From Leishmania infantum JPCM5 (taxonomy: Eukaryota > Euglenozoa > Kinetoplastea > Trypanosomatida > Trypanosomatidae): a stretch of DNA of 64,000 nucleotides. A program made the position numbers and the translations under genes. Location: the NCBI RefSeq assembly GCF_000002875.2, contig NC_009408.2, forward strand, positions 472,501 through 536,500. Reading direction: 5' to 3'. Positions 59,401-64,000 of the stretch are shown piece by piece (the first letter of the stretch is position 1; each line of letters starts with the position of its first letter). Below the pieces are notes generated by a model. That model was not told the DNA's origin. It saw only the letters and a program-made list of their open reading frames with translations, and did not search any database.

Positions 59401-60278
59401 ACGACGTGCGGCGGTCATTGGTGATCGAGCGAGGTGGCCGTCCACGGAGCCGGCCAGAGGTGGACGCCGCAGGTTTCCGTGACGCCGTCGCCGTCGCTTC
59501 CCTTCTGAGGCAGATCGACACGTACCGCCATCGAATCCGTCGCCTCTTCCGTCAGCAGCTGTACGACGCCGAGGACATCATTGGCGATGACATGGCGCCA
59601 CCCGCGCCGCAGCCGTGGCTCACTGGCGAGCTTGGACGCGGCGCCTACCTTCGTGAAGTGCAGGGTGAGGTGAAGCGCACAATCGGGCTTCCGGCGTCGA
59701 CCGTCTTCGGCTGCGCTGGCGGTGGTGCGGCGCCGCCGCTGATGATGTCCCCTGGCCGACACCCAAGATGTGACGACCGCGGCATGCATGCAGCGCTGCT
59801 AGAGCCCGAGAGTGGTGACGCAGCGCCCGACACGCAGGTAACAGTCACCGAGGCGCGCGAGGCTTGTGCGACAAGGGTACCGTGGACTGTGTGGCAGTGG
59901 GCCTATCGCTGGTCTCGGTTGAATCGGCTGTTGCGCGGGGACTCGGTCAGCTGCCTGGGCAGCGGCGGTGCTCACGACACGGGCCGTCCTTCTGTTAGTC
60001 AGGCAGAGGCGGCTGCCGCGTGGCTGCCTCTCGCGGCTGGCAACAGCGGCAGTGCAGCGTCACCGACTGTGACTTCATCTCTCCTCGCGTCCTGCTCCAT
60101 GGTTGCCCTACCGACCTTGGCCACCGCCTCCTCGAGCTCCGACGAGGGGTTCGTGATGGGGGGCGACTGGCTCACAGAGGCGAAGCTCGCGGCGCGTTCA
60201 AAGCGGGTGTGGCTGCCGCAAGTGCTCGCCACGACGGTCCCATCCTACTTGGAGAACTGCGCCTCTGCGGGTCTGTAG
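50454..60278 (+). CDS. Very large kinesin with interrupted motor domain
   Basis: 3274 residues from ATG 50454. After about 600 disordered Ser/Ala/Thr/Pro-rich residues the motor begins at VHVRIRPVLP (about 606). YRFEFVHDEEATQADVF (about 1056), the P-loop GPTGSGKT (1095-1102), MGILPRLVHTLL (about 1263), switch I NDTSSRSH (about 1418), switch II VDLAGCERVKQTK (about 1479), and PYRDSKLTRLL to FADQIRHI (about 1565) follow in the right order. A motor normally near 350 residues thus spans about 960 because of low-complexity inserts, chiefly between about 645-1055 and 1106-1262. Coiled coil follows at about 1715-1825 and 1870-1940. The last 1300 residues are mostly low complexity. Motor placement inside the protein and coiled coil after it suggest an N-type kinesin; I cannot assign a family. 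It binds microtubules and hydrolyses ATP if the inserts are tolerated. Confidence 0.92.
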   Translation: MKRSTTVLQPVPANSQQVSEAMSRRRVATSSNRSISLDGATSAPTAVKANTNTAAGASPPMPSRRFGGLADSNNGSPSPARPDFSSFLTPRTSSAPAPKTTAASPPFPPQQQWPHDAAQSPRPSPSASGTPSRETPSRRRTQHIPVLSRGTPPRTATVAAVTTASLSGSPRYEDAHDPRQVQRLTAVSISPMRNLISKPALPATPSSAIPPTDNFGGRQAASEAVDAAAQPTSFAATSESTALASAAAWDRAKKSAAAKPSAKAASRHVGGAPPTLIPTKVSQVRLLSTREVTVANKPCTAETADAMLRAQHTSASTRARSPFLRFQVSEATLPLTFCTASRKSSVWSSDHMNRSAVLGASGATLAPSVTSPCPTWLENVDEEDTTLTGENTPVSATTSLTYPPAGGSSTALRSAAPVKSTPRTTAASTTTATAPEPAAVKSSKRRSDVKPTLFSAAAAADAKSERLSLTQGSTSQVKKSRDVTRSATNAAPSPAHSSPPQTPHKPTAVAVGAQLHTPKISSSASKTARSTPTRAAASPSRHPDALRGGPLRRATSTAGMPAPPAAAAAAAPVVPSAPCHATVAHSQRAATILSQTLSAVRPMAPVVHVRIRPVLPSIGESGNNRHVYFLDHENVMVTRTRPGISVANASLSMPPSSLVELTATRRSGINVQVVPALQLSNLDWRTLGSSYGARGAAAARNGGAAAAVGRGGGNAPASLTDAPRTAAMTTASPACLCGGDLALLRAPVPAESPMASKTSPAAAGAAVPGDTDGGTIDGVFSNTSPSLESLQPLSFPPPILAMHHNRTISWTSQGSEEHSPSSRLSCGSPSTSVSPQQLGMGLAGGGTEACMNLGTFASASRTRPWLTTFKSFTEDETPSAFTTPRELRAGSSSAGVCTSRTSGRDSSGSAARSRRGISASQRRAKGPGIERKPRYGGISLSAVSLATTRRNSAATTTAGVSPRTTATTSAPSPTSMRRRASRSILGASVSVSALSIPTMPKASGGATNGTKLTEEDADAKSDEARQHEWQMQRQQTPIGSNSVSASGAATGAEQHYRFEFVHDEEATQADVFEESVLRFADEALLAQNVAIICYGPTGSGKTYSMMGSQAQPPSAAPASSGATPLRAGGGAGHRSGGLSTSSTHSHPQPDSRGHTPHGRANAGETQRRFIDEAAAGPYGGGVERDAHAVEDDGEGNGTSWTRLGSSCRYDYVEHTCKGNGGSAATAVRRNHQRYPHSGGGGGLLLATSAMALESAAMTGSMAEMGILPRLVHTLLERRGEAITIRRDPGRDVAGRSTNSLQSTSRQKTTVKRAGGLSLTLRDLTFYGIELYMDELCDLLDPGKRPIRAVSDTGGLAMLCQRINEARDYRIRGSRGGSSHNTTQTARTGGGMAITSLADLRRAYRLAHGNRVTARHAKNDTSSRSHAIFLLQLDFDLIESTNTPRGGAGGGIAAAGDRGAAAPPPPSERVQRVHSYVAMVDLAGCERVKQTKVEGAALREAQYINKSLSALSSVVLSLHHHNAHVPYRDSKLTRLLRPCLEGGRVLTLVHVAPCSSTEALNTLKFADQIRHIHIPTHALTPTSSKHRELLDVFADLIDPMQGQWEAQVRQAQLQLDRLCADVRLSYFSRAVGALPHRTAARVSLASDVVSELSAVSEEDDSVSFSSGDLSQEEGPQPLTEDATEADKRRFALRTVMHRFMGPIHSRQRTTMRNAVRAIRRRAEQKVLAHRRQMQQQVDELQATLQKLTAANAKLAKENSTPLPRDPHALELSRRIRESTEELGEYAKEQAALISLTTALRQRLATQDDVEAAVDEQLHKVQHRTAQAMRTLSAAVAAHPPGGPPAESGTALPTEPTLPADSSATAALAMNTKDDPELRDIAHQQLSLAKELAALRLEKACFEIGTALWEGLWARAMRKEIITAMEVEVFEMERILLDRRALSIMMLMAGDADVDGEANTAALLVSPRSAAYPGNRLGSVERDERGMGVTTAEHQVATPPMHSAPHASQPRVQHLSPSVTPHSSLRGRLDGYVHSGAEPGDRSSGVATPQGSANKGEGGAAVPFSPSLPQRSRRDRAVDLAATTTSDRSLSSATELFSAIASSSEGLRLRSALAAAAALPSPPPRRGLEGPMPNPLTVLVAEEQQKQPPNHMASASSPPFSCKSSTAAAVMEALMPLSLAGSYEEEQSMQEACLQLMLREGIPCEVCCLGESASQTLQHFILPSSADAPLAEVAEHEEPTSNSSAAPARYRVTAAAAAAPGATEKGGDASSLLSGQRHASAGARGGSSSVRPCERPGGPKVPFCTTRHGRLRLVRMPRRPSCYVLEFVYTHQALPMTPRLRAAMLGKPEDKFTSLPGKTHLEQMVDSLPTVQGVAGRGGGGGSSGSTAIRPQGPLREHRLFAIPLFEPTLHLHVHVLEEGIPNMTTPVAATVGLPGGIDAHEIAGSTFEDPSGHIEPGMSASPSSSLPALCVARRLESGPQLVIEVRGVPQAASTCRPVFTPDSKKSPKSSQQHQQKPHPFHNTPARAGSTARLGLQTGKPQHAIGRSPSQPSTSSQRGSTPSASPAPTGAGTAVWSGLVLAKRLSGGGELMLPSSCILSNMGCCSLVLRFPAPFFASSASRVERVEALVGALCGILRPSLTAPEVRASSSLSPSKRVVSVRRRPSSSPRSTSAGGAEKGGSNGGGRQVSSGSRLPLPCVRAPPELEVVNYAHVPYNMFLPAASATQTSEVSAANLGDGVEGVGCGLHTPGRPCVPPGHGAAPTSTSSSIISSDSLDGLGAMGGGVLGHMLQSSCSHAHRRHSATVMPPDTCLPQHTTTLNGALKPFRGNSRSSSPAAPLMDQQSSATLQVQFYWIPTPLNIEPPRRDAGRKSSGGTGCSSDNDGNGEDRAARWREVSAERRSIGNSHFYRANALTSTAADTAAAAAEARMDHLVRLQVQTALSILAQLSYVFVDGRPLANAADDGEGAAASSLGSTLTESFGAHDVRRSLVIERGGRPRSRPEVDAAGFRDAVAVASLLRQIDTYRHRIRRLFRQQLYDAEDIIGDDMAPPAPQPWLTGELGRGAYLREVQGEVKRTIGLPASTVFGCAGGGAAPPLMMSPGRHPRCDDRGMHAALLEPESGDAAPDTQVTVTEAREACATRVPWTVWQWAYRWSRLNRLLRGDSVSCLGSGGAHDTGRPSVSQAEAAAAWLPLAAGNSGSAASPTVTSSLLASCSMVALPTLATASSSSDEGFVMGGDWLTEAKLAARSKRVWLPQVLATTVPSYLENCASAGL

Positions 60279-60955
60279 GCGAGGGCCGCGGCGGGGAGAC
60301 TTCTGTGGGGCGAGAGGAGAGGGGTCTGCCGTTGCTGTGTGCCATACGTGTGTGTGTGTCTGTGATGATCTGTTCTATGTTAGTGTGGATTCCAGTCATC
60401 TTCTCGGAGGGGTGTCGGTGTAGACCGGAGCAGCGACACACGACCTTTCAGCGCGCGCCCGCGTGCTTCTTTTCCGTCCGTCGCCTTCCTTCTCGTAGGG
60501 TGCGTGTACGTCTATGTACGCCTGCGTGCGTGCGTGTGTTTTGTGCATCATCCTCGACGCCGACACGGGATTCGTTGCCGACGCCGTCATCCCTCTGTCT
60601 TTTGGGAAACTCCACGACATCCCTTTCTGCACTCTTCGTAGCGAGCACACACACTGCACAAGAGAGGGCGCAGGGGGACAGGGACGGCGATCATCCTTCC
60701 TGACACACTCTCCTGCCTCTACTGAACACGTCACTCCGCGCTCCTTCTCGCCTTCCTGTCGTTTTCTGGCCTCTGTCACCTTTAACTGCTTTCACGCGCA
60801 CGCACGCACTGGTGCCCGCACCCCCGTGCACGAGCAAAGCGATCGCACGACGCGCACATGGCGAACTCGCGCTCTCGCTCTCCCTCTGTCTTTCTGTGAT
60901 CCTCTTGCCCCGGCTTCCTTCTCCGGCTCCGCAAGTGCGTTGTAGAGGTGGTACT
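60279..60955. other. Intergenic spacer
   Basis: Short GT runs at about 60348-60360, then a CT-rich tract at 60870-60930 that may serve as the splice acceptor region of the last gene. The frame of that gene is open upstream to 60812 only through GTG. No gene seen. Confidence 0.6.
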
Positions 60956-63697
60956 ATGTCTGCCAGCGCTGATGGCGCCCAGCCCGTCGTCACGGCGCGG
61001 CAGTTCCGGCTTCGCGGCGGTCACGACACCAACAGCAGCGACAGCGAGGAGGAAAGGGGCGGGGTGGCCTCGAGGTTGCGTGGTGGCGCGAGTGCAGCTG
61101 CGACGGCGGCGACTCGTTCTACGGATGCGCCGCAGGTGACGTTGTTGTCGACCGCTGCGGACGCCACCTCCGCATCACTGCCTCCACGGGCGGGGTCCTC
61201 GAGCTCGTTGGAGCTGTTTTCATCATCCTCGTCGAGGTCCTCGTCACCTGCTTGCTCTGAGCTGCCCCCAGGCCTCATGACGTCAACGGTAGCCACCGCC
61301 GCGCCAAAGGACCTGTGGGGTGAGAGGCTGAGTGGCAGCAGTAGCAATAACGGCAGGTTCAGCGACACTTATCAACGGGGCCACCGCATAGGTAATCACG
61401 AGCGCGGCGACGGCGACACTGCGCAGACGAGACAGCAACTGCGGAGTGCTGGCTCGCCTGTGGGGGCATTAGGGACGTCGACGAGGATGCGTTCGGCGGT
61501 GGAAGAGGAAAGGCAGACCGTGCCAGGCGAAGCGCTTGCTGGTGATGTTGCTGTGGTGGTAGAGGTCTCCTCAACGCCATCGCCGACCGCCTCCGCCTCA
61601 CTGGCACTTCGCACGGGTGCCGTGCAGCCGCGATCGGCCGCGACAGGCTTCTTCAAAGGAAAAGAGGCGTCGCCACCCACAGCGATCGAGGGCGCCGCCT
61701 TTACCACCTGTCCTATCTTTTTGTCGGCTGGCTCTGCAGGCGGGATGTCGCGGCCCGCGGCATCGGCCACCGCCACGGCCGTGCCGAGTTCTCTTGGCTC
61801 GCCAACCACAACCGGTATGGGGCCAATCCGAACTGATGCTGTCCCCACCGTCGAGGCCGCCGTTGCCCCAGTTTACACAGGCGGCCCCAGTGAAGTGGTA
61901 CAAGAGTCTTCCCGGACGAGTGTTGGCTCCGTGACGTCACCGACGGAGGTCCGCAAGGCTCCTCTGGCGTCGCGGAGCTCATCGTCTTCCTTGAATGGTG
62001 ATCCTGTTCTTGCACCCGTGCAGATTGCCAGTTCGACCAGCACCGGACGCCCTTCCGGGGGCGCGGCCACTGCCACGCCGGGTCTTTCCATACGCAAACT
62101 CCCCGTGCCGTTCACCACCGCGGCGGAGGTGGACACGCCACCATCTTCCTCGTCTTCGCGGCAGCCCCTACCATCTACCACGCGGCCGCCTACTGCTGCC
62201 GCTGCCTCTGCGGCTGCTGGGCGGACTGCGACTCCAGCCGAAGCTTGCACTGCTCCGTCATCCGCCTTCACCGCAGTGCCCGACGGCAGAAGCAGCGCTT
62301 TGGGTAGTGGCAGCCCTGTGCTGTCCGGCCCGGGCAGCGTCGTGTACAATCGTGTGAGCGCGCAAGGTCGCGGCTCCGTGCCGTCCAGCGTCCTGGAGGC
62401 CCCGTCGCGGCCCAAGTGGTGCGCCCCGCCGGCCGAGCACACAGCATCCCCCTCCCCTCCCGCTGCTGCGGCACAGTCAGCTGCTATCTCAGCAGCGCCT
62501 CCCCCACTAACTGGGCCCGCTGCCTCGACGCAGGCTGCCCACGCAGCGGAGCCGACGCCAGCGGCGGCGCGTGCAAGTGTGTTCTCCACGTCGCAGCCGT
62601 TTGTAAACGTGCTTGCTCGACCGCACCGGCAAGCGCCCCGACTGCCGGGAGCGACTCACACGTCTGCTGTCCTCTCACTCATCGAAGACGACGATGAGCA
62701 GCCACGGTGTAGCTCCCCTTCGGTCTCGAGTGCCCCATCAACAGAGGGGAACAAGGCAGAGACAGGGCAACCAAAGACCGTGAGTGTGCAGGGCCGCGGC
62801 CCCCCGTCGTCGCGCATCGCGTCACCACCTTCGCCACCCACACGGCATGCCGCTTCTTCCGCGGAGGGCGCGACGCCGCCTCTCCTGTCGCGGTCTGCCG
62901 TCGTGACCGCAGCTCAGCGGCAGCGGGAGGCGGCTTTGGTGATCTACGATGATCGCGTGCCGCCGGCAAAGCGGCGGGCGAAGCGCCAGGCGCGGCCCAT
63001 GACTGGCCAACCGGCCGCGATTGCCCTCACAGACCCGATGTCGGCGTGTGTGCTGCGCGGACTGCGGACGAACGTCCCGCAGGATGGAAACAGGGAAGAC
63101 CCACTGACGTGCCGTCCCATCTTGCGCATTGGTGGTAGTGGTGGTGCTGGATGGCGCAAGAATCCTGGCGATTGGCTTTCTGAAAGGCCTCCGCTTGATG
63201 GCAGAGACGTCGAAGATGACGGTTGTGAAGGCGCAGACGGCAGCGACAACGCTACTCGCGGTAGGCGTGATCACTCCACTGCATTACACGGGTTCTCAGG
63301 TATACCCACTGGACACGACCAATATCCTGGGCGAAGCACCGGCGAAGATCGATCAGCGAAGTTGACGCTGCATTCTGCAAGCAACTACACTGCGCAGCGA
63401 CTCTTCAGTGAGCCTCAGCCGCAGCACAAGGAGCGCGTCGATTCCTACATCTCCGGCACCGGTAACGGTGAATCGGTGCCATGTGTAGTGATGCGCCTCA
63501 GACAGCAGGGCGCGCCGACAGTGAGTGACGTCAAAGCCACTCACGGGGACTTCAGTAGCGCGAGACTGTCGTCCTCAGTGCTCCCACCCGCTGCGGCATC
63601 GAAACGGACCGCGGTGTCGCTTCTCACCGATGAGTCCGTGAATGTCGACTTGCTCAACTACCGCCGCTCTCGAAGAAAGCAGCAACAGCAGCGATGA
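60956..63697 (+). CDS. Low-complexity Ser/Ala/Pro/Thr-rich protein, unknown
   Basis: 913 residues from ATG 60956. The protein is mostly Ser, Ala, Thr, Pro and Gly without a recognisable globular domain. Near the N-terminus RLRGG occurs twice (18-22 and 40-44), around an acidic DSEEE stretch. A basic cluster PPAKRRAKRQARP near residue 668 and the C-terminal NYRRSRRKQQQQR resemble nuclear import signals. A potentially ordered short region lies around LTDPMSACVLRGLRTNV and the Pro/Arg segment after it (about 685-720). Codon composition and single-frame openness across 2.7 kb support a real gene. Function is unknown; a disordered nuclear or RNA-associated protein is a guess. Confidence 0.7.
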   Translation: MSASADGAQPVVTARQFRLRGGHDTNSSDSEEERGGVASRLRGGASAAATAATRSTDAPQVTLLSTAADATSASLPPRAGSSSSLELFSSSSSRSSSPACSELPPGLMTSTVATAAPKDLWGERLSGSSSNNGRFSDTYQRGHRIGNHERGDGDTAQTRQQLRSAGSPVGALGTSTRMRSAVEEERQTVPGEALAGDVAVVVEVSSTPSPTASASLALRTGAVQPRSAATGFFKGKEASPPTAIEGAAFTTCPIFLSAGSAGGMSRPAASATATAVPSSLGSPTTTGMGPIRTDAVPTVEAAVAPVYTGGPSEVVQESSRTSVGSVTSPTEVRKAPLASRSSSSSLNGDPVLAPVQIASSTSTGRPSGGAATATPGLSIRKLPVPFTTAAEVDTPPSSSSSRQPLPSTTRPPTAAAASAAAGRTATPAEACTAPSSAFTAVPDGRSSALGSGSPVLSGPGSVVYNRVSAQGRGSVPSSVLEAPSRPKWCAPPAEHTASPSPPAAAAQSAAISAAPPPLTGPAASTQAAHAAEPTPAAARASVFSTSQPFVNVLARPHRQAPRLPGATHTSAVLSLIEDDDEQPRCSSPSVSSAPSTEGNKAETGQPKTVSVQGRGPPSSRIASPPSPPTRHAASSAEGATPPLLSRSAVVTAAQRQREAALVIYDDRVPPAKRRAKRQARPMTGQPAAIALTDPMSACVLRGLRTNVPQDGNREDPLTCRPILRIGGSGGAGWRKNPGDWLSERPPLDGRDVEDDGCEGADGSDNATRGRRDHSTALHGFSGIPTGHDQYPGRSTGEDRSAKLTLHSASNYTAQRLFSEPQPQHKERVDSYISGTGNGESVPCVVMRLRQQGAPTVSDVKATHGDFSSARLSSSVLPPAAASKRTAVSLLTDESVNVDLLNYRRSRRKQQQQR

Positions 63698-64000
63698 CGT
63701 GGACGGCAGCCTTGCCTGCACTAGCACTGCGACGACCACTGTCGAGGCAGCGGTCAATGCTCGCTCGACCTTACACTCGCGTCGTCACGTGTGCCTTGCC
63801 CACCCGCACGCGCGCGTTTTACGGCTCTACAGCTGAACGCATCGTCTGTTGCAACTGAGAACTCAGAGTGCCGCCGTTCTGCGCGTCTGCGCAAGCGTCT
63901 CTCGCTTGTTCTCTCTGCGCGTGTGCCCCCATCTCTCCCGCTACCGCCCCGACCATCTTCTCTGCCATCTCGATCATGACAGGTCTTGCTTTGTGGCTGT
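63698..64000. other. 3' UTR and start of the next spacer; possible next gene edge
   Basis: Pyrimidine-rich from about 63895. An ATG at 63976 stays open to the window end for eight codons, but the first AG after the pyrimidine tract lies inside those codons (near 63981). Trans-splicing could therefore remove this ATG, and I do not call a gene. Confidence 0.4.

Noticed and set aside
1..64000. tRNA, rRNA, snoRNA or CRISPR features
   Set aside because: I scanned the spacers and saw no cloverleaf-like or repeat-spacer pattern I could support by eye; a covariance-model search would be needed to exclude small RNAs.

Overview
The window looks like nuclear DNA of a trypanosomatid of the Leishmania group. 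Every convincing gene lies on the + strand and has no introns. The genes are separated by long spacers rich in pyrimidines and in GT, CA and CT microsatellites, as expected for a polycistronic unit resolved by spliced-leader trans-splicing. Coding GC is high, and proteins carry long Ala/Ser/Gly/Pro insertions. A roughly 0.53-0.55 kb interspersed repeat recurs in the spacers and fits the SIDER retroposons of Leishmania. Starts given here are ATG codons; several frames stay open further upstream only through non-ATG codons, which I did not accept.

Layout. 1-2454: 3' part of the WASH-complex subunit SWIP (WASHC4). 3686-6112: a J-domain-like protein resembling TCAIM. 6113-10843: a 4.7 kb spacer without a credible gene. 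It contains a large imperfect palindrome centred near 8010, with a strongly degenerate inverted SIDER in the left arm and a good 5'-truncated SIDER in the right arm. 10844-14020: four short genes of lower-looking GC3 (a BLUF/TEX47-like protein, a divergent cyclophilin, TRAPPC6, and a 91-residue membrane protein). 14251-17133: mitochondrial IF-2. 17635-20301: a protein with six IQ-like motifs. 21999-24713: HID1. 25733-26200: a small RING protein. 27779-29389: a class I histone deacetylase. 31571-32764 and 34888-35892: two tandem RING plus four-EF-hand proteins. 37766-38368: a coiled-coil protein. 40394-43261: a type I membrane protein. 44304-48413: MLH1. 50454-60278: a 3274-residue kinesin. 60956-63697: a low-complexity protein.

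Functional themes. Membrane trafficking is represented three times (SWIP, TRAPPC6, HID1), which need not mean functional linkage because trypanosomatid units are rarely functional operons. The part most worth attention is the three-member RING family between 25.7 and 35.9 kb. One member has only RING plus a second zinc site. Two members add a calmodulin-like block of four canonical EF-hands, suggesting a Ca2+-responsive ubiquitin ligase. The two fusion genes have nearly identical end modules but unrelated middle linkers that share only a short W-SGAP motif. Two of the three RING genes are followed by a SIDER and one is not, so their mRNAs may be regulated differently.

Limits: no database search was possible. 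Family names rest on motifs recognised by eye, and the similarity inside the palindrome was aligned by eye.
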